NCBI GenBank assembly: GCA_964480725.1 | Contig: CAYZQO010000001.1 | Span: forward strand, 138,360 to 202,359 | Source of the DNA: JAFGBI01 sp964480725 | Lineage (GTDB): Bacteria > Myxococcota_A > Polyangia > Polyangiales > Polyangiaceae | DNA: 64,000 nucleotides | Reading direction: 5' to 3' | Part shown: positions 25,380-34,065 of the stretch, in pieces | Numbering within the stretch: position 1 is the first letter of the stretch | Layout of the letters: each line of letters starts with the position of its first letter | Notes under the pieces: model-generated | Told to the model about the DNA's origin: nothing | Database searches by the model: none | Seen by the model: the letters and a program-made list of their open reading frames with translations, nothing else | Translations under genes and position numbers: made by a program

Positions 25380-27887
25380 TCAGCGCGCCGCCGCACACTG
25401 CCCCACGGCCGCAAGCGCAGCCCGGGCCGCGTCGCGCGCCGGCGGCGGCGCACTCTCGGCGAGCAGGGGGGCGAGCCGGTCGCCGAGATCGGCCGGGTGG
25501 AGCTGGCCGAGCGCAGTAACCGCCGCCGGCGCTACCGGTCGGTCAGCGCTCTGGTCCTGCGGGTCGGCGAACCGCCGCGCGAGACGGGTGAGCGGCTCCA
25601 CCGCCGCGGGATCGCAGAGGGCGGCGAGGGCACCCGCCGCAGCGATGCGAACGCCCACCGCCTCGTCGCGATCGGTCAGGCGCTTGCGCAGCGGCTTCGC
25701 GCTAGCGACCACGTGGCGCGCGCCGAGCGCGACCACCACGGGCTGCCGCACGCGAGGAGCGCGGTCGCGCAGCGCCGCGACCAGCGCGCGATCGAGCTCG
25801 GGGTCCGCGGGCGCGCCGGCGGCCAGGGTGGCTGCCGCCGCGCGCACCATGGGCCAAGGGTCCCGGCGGAGCAGCCCCGCCACCGGCTCCGCGACGCGCG
25901 CCGAGGGCGCTCGCGCCAGAGACTCGAGCGCCGCGAGGCGGACCCGCACCTCGCCGTCGGCGAGCGCGCGGATGAGCTCGCCCTCGAACGGGTTCGGCTC
26001 GGTGAGGGCCTCGGCGAAGCGCGCCCGCACTCGTCGCTCGGGATCGGAGAGGAGCGACCAGGCGACCCAAGCGCGCGCCGTCGCGTCCTCGGACGCGAGC
26101 GCGGCCGCCGGCTCGGCGAGGAGGTACCGCGTGCGAAACCCCGCGTCCTGGCGGGCGAGGCGGGCGAAGGCGCGGCCGGCCTCCGGCTGCAGCCGCGGCA
26201 GGTGCGCGGCGAGCGCGCGGAGCAGCTCCAGGGTCGTGTCGGCGGGCAGCGCCGCGTCGGCGAGCGCCGCGACCAGGGCGGGGCGCGACGCCTCCGCGTC
26301 CGCGGCGTGAGCGATCACGCCGCGGAGCGCGCGTCGCTGCTTGCTGCTGGCCCCCGCCAGGCGCGGCAGGGCCTGCCGCATCGCCTCGGCGGGAGCCACG
26401 ATGACCAGCGCCTTCAGCAGGGCGACGGTGGCCGGCGCCTTCGCGCCGCGCAGGGCCTCGACCAAGGCGGGCGCCGCCGCGGCCCCACACCGCTCCAGGC
26501 GAACCTCGGCGTGGTGGCGCTGCGCCGCGTGTGGCCCCACGAGCGCCTGCACCAGGACCGGTGCGCCCTCCGCGCACGGCGCCTGATCGATCACGTGGAG
26601 GGCAACGCGGCGACCGCCCTCGTCCAGCGTGGGGAAGGCGCGCGCGACCGCGGCGTGGCCCGGCGCGCCGAGCGCGCGCAGCATCCCGGCGGCGGCCTCC
26701 GCGCTCGCGTCGCCGCCGCGGAGCCGAGCCGTGAGCTCGTCGGGGCTGGCCGCGCCGAGCGCGGTGCGGGCGGCGACCTCGGCGAAGGTGACCTCCGCCG
26801 TGGCCGCGGCGTCGAACCCGCTCTCCGTGACCAGCGCGAGGCAGTCCGTGGTGACCGGCGCCGGAAAGTCGACGACCCAGCGCGAGCCTGCCTCGGCGAA
26901 GGGATCTTCGGCGAACTTCACCTCGAACAGCTCGCGCTCCGTCGCCACCCAGAGCACTTCGGGCCCCGTCCCCGCCGGACGCGACGCCGTCGGCGGACGG
27001 TGCCGGAGCTCGAGCCCGGTGAGCGGCACCGTCGCGGGAGCTTGCAGCAGGACGAACTCGCCCTTGCCAGCGCCCGATCGACCCTCGGCCCAGGTCGTCT
27101 CCGGATCACCGTCGGTGAGCGCACGGGGATCCCCCACCGCGCTCGTCGCCACCACGGCGCGGAGCACGCCCGGGACCGCCGGGGGTTCGCCCTCGGCAGC
27201 GCGACGGGCCACGAGCTTCGGCGCCGCGCCCCGCTCCGCGACCGTCAGGCGCTGCACGAGCGCCGGTTTGAGCGTCAGGTCCGCGGGGACCAGCAGCTGG
27301 GGCGCGATCACGGTGGGCCGCCCGCAGAGGGAGATGTCCTCCCGTTGCTCGCCGATCACCACGCGCCGCGTGCCATCCGGGGCGGCCTCGGAGACGAGGA
27401 CCATCGGCCCGTGACGCAAGCCGTCCTCACCGTGGATGATGCCGGTTTCGCCGGTGAATATGCGGCGCAGCTCGCCGCCACCGGGCGGTGCCGCGAGCAC
27501 CGCCTCCCAGGTCCCCGCGCGACCGGCGCGCGGCACCACGACGTGCACGACGTGGCGATCCTTGGCGATGCGCACGACCGCGAGACTGGCGCCCTGGGAG
27601 TCCGCGTCGCTCGGCGTCTCGATGGTGACGCCGCCGGCGGGCGCGCAGCTCGGCGCCGCGCAGGGCCTCGCCAGGAGGTGACGGTCGACGAAGCCGACGA
27701 CGAGCTCCGCCTGACCGCCACCGGCGGGCGCGCGCGCCACCGCAGCGGCCGTCGGCGCCGCGCTCGCTGCTGGGGCGCCCGCCCCGGCCTGCGCCGCCGC
27801 GTTTCCGGAGGCTGCCGTCAGGGCAACCGCACCCGCTACGCCGATGAGCCCCGAGAGCGAGCGCTTGCAGAGGTACCGTTCAGCCAC
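25380..27887 (-). CDS. Exported HEAT-repeat protein
   Basis: An 835-residue protein with an N-terminal signal peptide (RYLCKRSLSGLIGVAGAVAL region, ending near AAAQAG). The middle region (about 230-360) has a discoidin-like sandwich pattern (ALTDGDPETTWAEG; FVLLQAPATVPLTGLELRH). A long C-terminal stretch of HEAT/PBS-lyase-type repeats runs from about 360 to 830, for example RVRLAALESLARAPS, PWPMVRAAAATLAAG and AVGVRIAAAGALAAL. Such repeats make scaffold solenoids. The GTG start at 27887 lies 13 bases after the upstream gene and begins the signal peptide. Nothing shows catalysis; it may scaffold an envelope complex. Confidence 0.8.
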   Translation of the reverse strand: MAERYLCKRSLSGLIGVAGAVALTAASGNAAAQAGAGAPAASAAPTAAAVARAPAGGGQAELVVGFVDRHLLARPCAAPSCAPAGGVTIETPSDADSQGASLAVVRIAKDRHVVHVVVPRAGRAGTWEAVLAAPPGGGELRRIFTGETGIIHGEDGLRHGPMVLVSEAAPDGTRRVVIGEQREDISLCGRPTVIAPQLLVPADLTLKPALVQRLTVAERGAAPKLVARRAAEGEPPAVPGVLRAVVATSAVGDPRALTDGDPETTWAEGRSGAGKGEFVLLQAPATVPLTGLELRHRPPTASRPAGTGPEVLWVATERELFEVKFAEDPFAEAGSRWVVDFPAPVTTDCLALVTESGFDAAATAEVTFAEVAARTALGAASPDELTARLRGGDASAEAAAGMLRALGAPGHAAVARAFPTLDEGGRRVALHVIDQAPCAEGAPVLVQALVGPHAAQRHHAEVRLERCGAAAAPALVEALRGAKAPATVALLKALVIVAPAEAMRQALPRLAGASSKQRRALRGVIAHAADAEASRPALVAALADAALPADTTLELLRALAAHLPRLQPEAGRAFARLARQDAGFRTRYLLAEPAAALASEDATARAWVAWSLLSDPERRVRARFAEALTEPNPFEGELIRALADGEVRVRLAALESLARAPSARVAEPVAGLLRRDPWPMVRAAAATLAAGAPADPELDRALVAALRDRAPRVRQPVVVALGARHVVASAKPLRKRLTDRDEAVGVRIAAAGALAALCDPAAVEPLTRLARRFADPQDQSADRPVAPAAVTALGQLHPADLGDRLAPLLAESAPPPARDAARAALAAVGQCAAAR

Positions 27888-27900
27888 GGCGGCGATTGTG

Positions 27901-28893
27901 TCAGCCGTCGGCGGGCGTCGCCAGCTTCCTCGCCCAGAGCAGGGCGTCCACTCGCTGGTCGCGCCGGAGCAGGTGGGCGCGCAGCACACCGGACTTGCGG
28001 AACCCGTTCGCGAGGAAGACCACGGCGAGCTCCGGATCGTCGGCGGGGGTGAGGGAGAAACAACCGGTGACCTGCTCCTCGAGCAGCGCGTCGCAAAGGA
28101 GCCCGACCGCGACCGACGTGCTCGCCGTCTCCTTTTCCGTGCGCGGCGCCGCCAAGAGCTCGATGAAGGCGTTGTCGAAGCAGCGCTGACGCTCCACGCC
28201 GAGCAACAACGAGAAGCCACCCCGCGCGGTGCACAGGTGAAACTCCTGGGTCACGTCCCGCCCGAACGGCTCGAAGCCCGTGAGCGCCCTCCGCGCCCTC
28301 CCCGCGGCCGCGACGGCGCGCCGCAGGTCCGCCTCCCGTGCCGGCTGCAGCCGGACGGAGGCGTTGGTGGGTGGGGACTGAACGCGGGGGTCCCGGCGCG
28401 CCGCCTGGACCAGGCGCTCCGCCGCCGCCCCGTCGGTCTCCACCGGTGCGCGTCGCATCCCCGATTCGTCGATGCTCGGCGGGCACAGCCGGTCCACCGT
28501 GGTGCCGAGAACCCAGGCGTCGCTCCTCTTGTAATACGCCGGAATCGTGCCCTCTCGCTCCAAGCCAAGGCGGGACCAGGTGGACACCTCGTCCCGCTCA
28601 ACGAGCGTGAAGACCCGCTCCACGCCCTGCTGGCGGGCGACTCGGGCCACGACGGCGACCTTCGCCGGATGGACACCCGAGCGAAAGTCGATGACGCGCA
28701 TCGACCGGTGCCGGCGGTTGGGCACGAAGCAGAGGGACACCCCCTGCGCGCTGTAAACAATCTCGGGCGTTCCGGTCGAGCTGCTGGTCGAAGTACTGGC
28801 CATCTGCCCCCCGTGTGAAGGAACGGCGCTGTTGATCCCGGCCGCCGGCCCCGCACCGGACGTAACCCGCGGATTCAGCCACTTAGGCTCCAT
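27901..28893 (-). CDS. AblB-like tandem GNAT acetyltransferase
   Basis: A 330-residue protein with two GNAT-like halves. The first (about 60-140) ends in EREGTIPAYYKRSDAWVLG; the second (about 180-325) includes LAVVFLANGFRKSGVLRAHLL and a final DALLWARKL. This layout resembles AblB, the beta-lysine N-acetyltransferase that makes the osmolyte N-epsilon-acetyl-beta-lysine; the resemblance is by eye and not certain. The partner AblA (lysine 2,3-aminomutase) is not in the window. Start ambiguity: ATG 28893 lies inside a stable hairpin; ATG 28803 (MASTSTSS) follows a G-run ribosome site and is a good alternative. It is 13 bases upstream of the HEAT gene. Confidence 0.55.
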   Translation of the reverse strand: MEPKWLNPRVTSGAGPAAGINSAVPSHGGQMASTSTSSSTGTPEIVYSAQGVSLCFVPNRRHRSMRVIDFRSGVHPAKVAVVARVARQQGVERVFTLVERDEVSTWSRLGLEREGTIPAYYKRSDAWVLGTTVDRLCPPSIDESGMRRAPVETDGAAAERLVQAARRDPRVQSPPTNASVRLQPAREADLRRAVAAAGRARRALTGFEPFGRDVTQEFHLCTARGGFSLLLGVERQRCFDNAFIELLAAPRTEKETASTSVAVGLLCDALLEEQVTGCFSLTPADDPELAVVFLANGFRKSGVLRAHLLRRDQRVDALLWARKLATPADG

Positions 28894-29103
28894 CGGGCGG
28901 AGCCGACCTTTTCAGATTTGCAAGACCGATTACCACAACCGAGAGGAGGTGGGCAACCTTGGCCTGCCCAATGGCGACCTCTAGCCCCCTGCGGCCCGGC
29001 GGGGGTGCGGTGGTGGCCCGACCCTGCGTGCCGCCACGGAGGTCGCGCGCTGCCGCGGCAACCGTGCTGGGCCGGGCACCGGCCCGTTCCAGCCGCAGCG
29101 CAA
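28894..29103. other. Intergenic region with inverted-repeat ends and a hairpin
   Basis: About 210 bases between two minus-strand genes. A 13-base sequence TGCAAGACCGATT (28919-28931) recurs inverted with one mismatch at 29102-29114, overlapping the 3' end of the DHH gene. At 28886-28904 a 6-base-pair hairpin with a 7-base loop (arms GGCTCC/GGAGCC) overlaps the first possible ATG of the AblB-like gene, on which strand it could mask initiation. No ORF or known riboswitch is recognised. Confidence 0.4.
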
Positions 29104-30024
29104 TCAGTCTTGCAGGCCGGCCTGGTACGCTCGGGGATCCACGCCGAGGGCGGTGAGCACCTCGCCGAGTCGTGTGCGGGACACCGAAACCCGGGTCGGC
29201 ATGCCACCCGGCAGTCCGAGCAGGGCGAGAAAGTCGCGACCGCTGTCGAACGCCGCCGCCACGCTCACCGTCTCCCGATCCACCACGACGCTCACCTCCT
29301 CGCGCTCCTGACCCAGGAGCAAGAGCAAGGTCTTGTCGAGCCGCCCGAACCCGCGGGTCACGTCCACCACCGCCACCCCGGGGGAGAAACGGCGGTAGGA
29401 CGAGGCGGCCCGGCGGGTTTCCCGCTCGACGGGCAGAAGCTCGGCGGCCGCTGCGTCGATGGGCCCCCAGAGGCCGGCGTCGGCGAGGCCCGCGGCGAGA
29501 TGACGAACGATGATCCCCCGAAGCCCCATATCGACCGGCCGACCGCGCAGGGCGCGATCAATCCGGTCCGCGGCCGAACTCGGGATCCCGAGACGGGTAT
29601 CGATGGCTCGGGCGTCCGCGTCGCAGCCCGGGTAGGGCTCCTCGCCCCCTCGGATCCACTTCGCAGCGCTCGCCACCCCGTCGAAGTCAGAGTGGCAAAC
29701 GATGGTGTCGACGGGCCCGATCCGCGCCACGAGCTCGGGGTCGATCAGCTCCGGACAGGCGCCATGCTGCGCTTTGGTTGACAGAACGAAGCGGGGATCG
29801 GCGACAAACCGCTCGTGCTCCTCGTGGTCGTGGTGGTCCACCCACGCGCGCAGCCGGGTCCCGAGCTGGTCGATGAAGGCGAGCGTTACCTTGGTGAATC
29901 CGCCGCTGCTGCCCGCCCCGGCGAAGGCGATGTCGAGCACCGCGACGCGCCCCGGAACGGTATCGGCCCGGGGGAGCTTGCGCGGCGTCGCGAAGACGAC
30001 GGAGATTTGGGGATGAGGTGTCAT
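29104..30024 (-). CDS. DHH-type phosphoesterase-like protein with permuted motif order
   Basis: A 306-residue soluble protein. It contains a conserved Asp in VLDIAF (D31), a DHH triad in WVDHHDHEEH (63-65), and HSDFDGVASA (111-120). These correspond to the metal-binding motifs of DHH phosphoesterases (RecJ, NrnA, pyrophosphatases). In ordinary members the HxDxDGxxS motif comes first and DHH later; here the order is reversed. The C-terminal part (about 210-300) has a beta/alpha DHHA1-like feel with GGMPTRVSVSRTRLGE. Substrate and enzymatic activity are unproven. The ATG is near a 74-base divergent region to the next plus-strand gene. Confidence 0.65.
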   Translation of the reverse strand: MTPHPQISVVFATPRKLPRADTVPGRVAVLDIAFAGAGSSGGFTKVTLAFIDQLGTRLRAWVDHHDHEEHERFVADPRFVLSTKAQHGACPELIDPELVARIGPVDTIVCHSDFDGVASAAKWIRGGEEPYPGCDADARAIDTRLGIPSSAADRIDRALRGRPVDMGLRGIIVRHLAAGLADAGLWGPIDAAAAELLPVERETRRAASSYRRFSPGVAVVDVTRGFGRLDKTLLLLLGQEREEVSVVVDRETVSVAAAFDSGRDFLALLGLPGGMPTRVSVSRTRLGEVLTALGVDPRAYQAGLQD

Positions 30025-30098
30025 GGTCCCGGCATCTGCGCCGCGCGATGGACGCGAGCCCGCAGCTCGGCAGAGCCCTTCAGGTTCAAGGAGATAGC

Positions 30099-31160
30099 AT
30101 GAACGGAGCCTATCGTTGGGTGCGACTCGTCGGGGCGCTCGCCGTCGGGGCCTTCGTCGCCGGTCGGCCCGGTGGGCTCCGCGCCGAGCCCCCTCCCACG
30201 ATGCCGGGCTCCGGCAAGGGCGTCACCTGTGCCTACGAGGGACGCGCGACGCTGCCGCCCGACCTCTTCATCGAGGACCTGCCGGCAGGCGGCAAGGTCG
30301 TTGGTCGGTTCACCGGCGGTCCGACGGCGCTCCGCGTGAGCGCGTTTCCGCCGGGGGCGCCGGCGGGGCGGGCGAGGGTCGCCACCGGCACCGGCACCGG
30401 CAGCTTTCGCCTCACCGGCTACACGGAGGTGGCCCGGATCCCGTTCTTCTCCGCGCGACCACTGGAGGTGGTGCCGGGTCACCTCTGGATCGGCGAGCGG
30501 CGCGAGGTCCGCGTGCTCGGATCCCAGGGGGACCGGGTCGAGGTCGAGCTCCGGCTGACCGAGCCGCTCCGGCAGACCTTTCGCGCCACCACCGCCTGCA
30601 ACTCCCTGGCGCTGGAGGCGTCCAGCCCCGCGGGGTGGAAGGTCCCGGGCGACGCGCGCGGGTACGTCGTCGCCCGGGATCAGGTCGAGCTGTACGACCA
30701 GCCGGGACCGGACCGAGCCCTGGTCACGGTGCTCAACCTCGCCGGCGGGATGCTCCTGTGGAGCCGTGAGTCCCGCGAGGGCTTCGTGCACGTCGAGTAC
30801 CACGGGCCCGTCGTCATCGACGCCTGGGCCAGGGAGCGACAGCTCCGGGCGTTGCCGGCGGGGGAGACGCAGGACGCGGCCGCCCCGCCCGTCCGGCAGC
30901 CAGGCAGGCCCGAGCTGCGCCTGGCCGACATCCCCCGCGAGATCGTGACCCGGAAGGAGGTGTCGCTGCGGTCCGGAGCCTCCGAGGCGGCGCCCTTCAT
31001 CGGAGCCATCGAGCCGAACACACCCACCTACGTGCTCGACGTGGTCGCCGGCTGGGCGAGCGTCCTGCCACGAAGCCTGCACGTCGCTCCCCCGGACCAG
31101 GGGCAGTTCTGGGCGTCGGCGACCGACCTCGGCCTGCGCCGGACGCCGCCGGCGAGGTGA
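30099..31160 (+). CDS. Exported protein with SH3-like domain, unknown function
   Basis: A 353-residue protein with a signal peptide (about residues 1-30, cleavage near LRAEP). Two regions resemble bacterial SH3 modules: about 180-245 (GYVVARDQVELYDQPG) and about 280-340 (REIVTRKEVSLRSGASEAAPFIGAIEPNTP, where a ligand-like RSG motif is seen). The start at 30099 has an AAGGAG ribosome site 6-8 bases upstream, better than ATGs further upstream in the same frame. SH3-type domains of this class usually bind cell-wall components, so an envelope role is an inference. It is divergent from the DHH gene and followed by purC 46 bases later. Confidence 0.72.
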   Translation: MNGAYRWVRLVGALAVGAFVAGRPGGLRAEPPPTMPGSGKGVTCAYEGRATLPPDLFIEDLPAGGKVVGRFTGGPTALRVSAFPPGAPAGRARVATGTGTGSFRLTGYTEVARIPFFSARPLEVVPGHLWIGERREVRVLGSQGDRVEVELRLTEPLRQTFRATTACNSLALEASSPAGWKVPGDARGYVVARDQVELYDQPGPDRALVTVLNLAGGMLLWSRESREGFVHVEYHGPVVIDAWARERQLRALPAGETQDAAAPPVRQPGRPELRLADIPREIVTRKEVSLRSGASEAAPFIGAIEPNTPTYVLDVVAGWASVLPRSLHVAPPDQGQFWASATDLGLRRTPPAR

Positions 31161-31206
31161 GCCGCCGGCTTCCGGGGTGCGGCGACCGTGCTACCTTCAC
31201 CGGCCC

Positions 31207-32178
31207 ATGGGCACCATCGACGAGCAGGCCATCCGGGCCGCCCTACGTCATCCGCTGGAACGAACCGATCTCACCACGCTGGGTCGACGGTACGAGGGGA
31301 AGGTCAGGGACAATTACGTCGCGTCGGACGGCACTCGCTTCCTGGTGACGACCGACCGCATCAGCGCGTTCGACCGCGTGCTCGGCACCCTGCCGCTCAA
31401 GGGTCAGCTGCTGAACTTCGCCGCCGCCTGGTGGTTCGAGAAGACCCGTGACGTCGCCCCCAACCACGTGCTCGACGTGCCCGATCCCAACGTCCTGCAC
31501 GCCCGCGAGTGCGCTCCGCTACCGGTCGAGATGATCGTGCGCGCGTACCTCACCGGCACGACCTCGACCAGCATCTGGGTGCATTACGAGCGGGGCGCAC
31601 GCGAGTTCTGCGGCCACGCGCTCCCGGACGGGATGCGGCGCCACCAGCGCCTCGAGGCCCCGATCCTGACCCCGAGCACCAAGGCGGCCCACGGCGACCA
31701 CGACGTCTCGGCGTCACGGGCCGAGATCCTCGCGCGAACAGGGATGCCTGCGGCCGACTTCGACGCCGCCGCGGAGATGGCGACGGCGCTGTTCCAGCGA
31801 GGGCAGGCCCTCTGCGCCGAGCGCGGGCTCATCCTGGTCGACACCAAGTACGAGTTCGGCAAGACGGCGGACGGGCGCATCGTCGTCATCGACGAGATCC
31901 ACACGCCCGACTCCTCGCGGTTCTGGTTCGCCGACAGCTACCAGGATCGCTTCGCAGCGGGGGCGGATCCGGAGAGCTTCGACAAGGAGTACGTCCGGCG
32001 CTTCCTGGCCGCGCAGGGCTTCCGCGGCGACGGCCCGCTACCGACGATCCCCGACGACGTGAGGGTGGAGGCGATCCGCCGGTACCTCGAGGCGGTCGAA
32101 CGGATCACCGGCGAGCCCTTCCAGCCGAACCTCGACGACCCCCTGCCCCGCATCCGCCGCAACCTCGGCCTCGAGTGA
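31207..32178 (+). CDS. purC: SAICAR synthetase
   Basis: Phosphoribosylaminoimidazole-succinocarboxamide synthase, joining CAIR with aspartate in purine synthesis. The 323-residue protein is the longer, eukaryote-like type common in several phyla. Motifs include GRRYEGKVRDNYV (GKxRD nucleotide loop), DRISAFDRVL, the EMIVRAYLTGTTSTS block and ILVDTKYEFGK with DEIHTPDSSRFW. The start at 31207 is adjacent to MGTIDEQAIR, before the conserved YEGKVRD; a longer frame to 31177 lacks support. The next gene starts 2 bases after its stop, implying an operon with the SctL-like and S2P genes. Confidence 0.96.
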   Translation: MGTIDEQAIRAALRHPLERTDLTTLGRRYEGKVRDNYVASDGTRFLVTTDRISAFDRVLGTLPLKGQLLNFAAAWWFEKTRDVAPNHVLDVPDPNVLHARECAPLPVEMIVRAYLTGTTSTSIWVHYERGAREFCGHALPDGMRRHQRLEAPILTPSTKAAHGDHDVSASRAEILARTGMPAADFDAAAEMATALFQRGQALCAERGLILVDTKYEFGKTADGRIVVIDEIHTPDSSRFWFADSYQDRFAAGADPESFDKEYVRRFLAAQGFRGDGPLPTIPDDVRVEAIRRYLEAVERITGEPFQPNLDDPLPRIRRNLGLE

Positions 32179-32180
32179 CG

Positions 32181-32429
32181 ATGGGCCTCGACGCCACGGA
32201 CGGGGACGTCGCCGCGCGAGCGGCCGAGCGGGCCCTGGGGAGGCTGGGCGTGCGCGCCGCGCTGGGCGCCCGTGGTGCCGAGCTCGTGGCCAGGGGCGAG
32301 CCGATGACGCCCGAGGTCGAGCTGGCGGTGGCCGCCCTCGGACACCCGGAGCGGGAGCGGCGCGCGCGCGCGTTGGCGGGCCTCCTGCTGAGGCTGGGGC
32401 GCGCGGTCGAGGCGAGGTGGTGGCGATGA
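32181..32429 (+). CDS. Small Arg/Ala-rich protein of unknown function
   Basis: An 82-residue, largely helical protein. It follows purC by 2 bases, and its stop overlaps the start of the SctL-like gene (ATGA). The tight coupling suggests it is a real gene and perhaps a partner of the SctL/FliH-like product. No family was recognised. A possible adaptor or SctK-like role is only inferred from position. Confidence 0.5.
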   Translation: MGLDATDGDVAARAAERALGRLGVRAALGARGAELVARGEPMTPEVELAVAALGHPERERRARALAGLLLRLGRAVEARWWR

Positions 32430-33079
32430 CCCTGGCCCGAGGGCGCCGCCTCCCAGCGCCGCCGGGGGCGATCCCCCTTCGTCCCGCCCCCGCTGCGGGT
32501 CCGTGGCCGCCCCGCGGCTCCCGTCTTCCGCGCGAGGTGGTGGAGGCCGCCGGCCGCGCCGCGGCGATGATCGCCGACGCCGAGGCCGAGGCCGCACGGA
32601 TCCGCGCGGCCGCCGTGGCAGCTGCCGCGTCGGAGGCCGCGCGCGCCGCCGAGGCCGCGCGGGCCGCCGCTCTGGCTGAGCTCGCGGGGCGCCAGGTAGC
32701 GCTGCGGCTACGGGAGGAGCGTCAGGACGAGGCGGCGCTCGAGCGGACCATCGCCGTCGCACGCGCGCTGGCCGAACGACTCCTGGGAGAGGCCCTCGCC
32801 CTGGAGCCCGGCCGGGTCGTCGCGCTCGCCCGCGAGGCGTTGCGGGAGGCCTCGGGCGCGCGGCAGGCCGTCGTCGTGGCGTGCCCCGCGGACGCGGCGC
32901 TCCTGGCGGGCGCGCTCGCGGAGCTCGACGGGATGGGGCGCGCCGTCACGGTCACCGAGGACCCGAGCTTGACCCCCGGCTCGCTGCGCATCCACACCGA
33001 CCTCGGCGAGCTCGACGCCTCGCTCGGTTCGGAGCTCGACGGCCTCGTGCGCCATCTCCGAGGGTCGCTCGCCCCGTGA
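32426..33079 (+). CDS. SctL/FliH-like secretion stator protein (orphan)
   Basis: A 217-residue protein with an N-terminal Ala/Glu-rich coiled coil (about 35-110). The C-terminal globular domain (about 115-210) ends in GSLRIHTDLGELDASLGSELDGLVRHLRG, close to the GxLxIxTDxGxIDASL signature of FliH/SctL (YscL) stators, which regulate the flagellar or type III secretion ATPase. No ATPase (SctN/FliI), export gate or needle genes are present in the window, so this is an orphan copy. The ATG overlaps the upstream stop, and its own stop overlaps the following S2P start (GTGA), so it is clearly part of a co-translated set. Confidence 0.72.
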   Translation: MTLARGRRLPAPPGAIPLRPAPAAGPWPPRGSRLPREVVEAAGRAAAMIADAEAEAARIRAAAVAAAASEAARAAEAARAAALAELAGRQVALRLREERQDEAALERTIAVARALAERLLGEALALEPGRVVALAREALREASGARQAVVVACPADAALLAGALAELDGMGRAVTVTEDPSLTPGSLRIHTDLGELDASLGSELDGLVRHLRGSLAP

Positions 33080-34032
33080 GCTCGGACCTGCCGCCGCCCG
33101 TCGAGGTCCCCGACGTGCCCGCCGACGGGACGTCGTCGCCCACCGCCGAGCATTGGGTCCCCGCGCTCCTGCTGGTCGCCACGACCGCCAGCGTGTGGTG
33201 GGTGGGTCACACGGTCTGGGGGAGCGGCTGGCAGCTCGCCGCGCCACTGATGGCGATCCTCCTTGCTCACGAGTCCGGCCATTACGTGGCCGCGCGCTGC
33301 CACGGCGAGCGCCCGTCGCTGCCGTACTTCCTGCCGCTGCCGTGGCTGAACCCCTTCGGCACGCTCGGCGCCGTGCTCTTCCTCGACGCGCGACCGCGGT
33401 CGCGCCGGGCGCTGCTCGACATCGGCGCCGCGGGGCCCCTGGCGGGGCTCATCGTGGCGTTGCCGTTGCTCTTCCTGGGGCTCACGCTCTCGCCGGTGGA
33501 ACCGCTGCCGCCGTCCGGCTACGCACAGGAGGGGCAGAGCGTCCTCTACTGGCTGGCCAAGCGGGCGGTGCTCGGGCCCATGCCGGACAACCACGACGTC
33601 ACCATGCACCCCGTGCTGGGCGCCGCCTGGGCGGGGCTCTTCGTCACCTTCCTGAACCTGCTGCCCGTCGGTCACCTCGACGGTGGACACGTGGCCTACG
33701 CCCTGTTCGGTCGCCGGCACCGCGGGCTCTCCCGCTTCGTCGTGGCCGCGCCGGGCCTGCTCGCGGCCTACAACCTCGTCTCGTTCGCGGCTCCCTCGCT
33801 CGGCGGCGCCGCGCCAGCAGCGGGGGCGAACGCGGTCGCGTCCGCGGTGAGCGCCGCGATGCCGTGGGTCCTGCTCCAGATCCTCCTGCTCGTGATGTGG
33901 CGCTGGGGCGGCCTCGACCACGCGGAGCCGAGCGACGAGGCGCCGCTCGGCGTCGGGCGGCGTGGGATCGGGTGGTTCACGCTCGCCTGCTTCCTCCTGC
34001 TGTTCATGCCGTCGCCCTGGGTGGTGCACTGA
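33076..34032 (+). CDS. Site-2 protease family (M50) membrane zinc metalloprotease
   Basis: A 318-residue intramembrane protease. It has the active-site HESGH (HExxH) in ILLAHESGHYVAAR at about residues 61-74 and a second ligand site NLLPVGHLDGGHV (consensus NxxPxxxLDG) at about 193-205. Multiple membrane segments surround these. The architecture matches M50 S2P without PDZ, about 300 residues. Characterised members cleave membrane-bound regulators such as anti-sigma factors. It is coupled by overlapping GTGA to the SctL-like gene, an unusual partnership. It is convergent with coaD. Confidence 0.88.
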   Translation: MSSDLPPPVEVPDVPADGTSSPTAEHWVPALLLVATTASVWWVGHTVWGSGWQLAAPLMAILLAHESGHYVAARCHGERPSLPYFLPLPWLNPFGTLGAVLFLDARPRSRRALLDIGAAGPLAGLIVALPLLFLGLTLSPVEPLPPSGYAQEGQSVLYWLAKRAVLGPMPDNHDVTMHPVLGAAWAGLFVTFLNLLPVGHLDGGHVAYALFGRRHRGLSRFVVAAPGLLAAYNLVSFAAPSLGGAAPAAGANAVASAVSAAMPWVLLQILLLVMWRWGGLDHAEPSDEAPLGVGRRGIGWFTLACFLLLFMPSPWVVH

Positions 34033-34065
34033 CGGCGGAGGGGCGGCCGCTCCAACGCGGCGCGC

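Noticed and set aside
25497..28052. An 851-codon plus-strand ORF opposite the HEAT-repeat gene
   Set aside because: Mirror frame of a convincing HEAT-repeat coding sequence. It has no recognisable domain.
32426..33079. Complete type III secretion or flagellar cluster
   Set aside because: Only one SctL/FliH-like gene is present. No ATPase, gate, ring or needle genes were found in the window.
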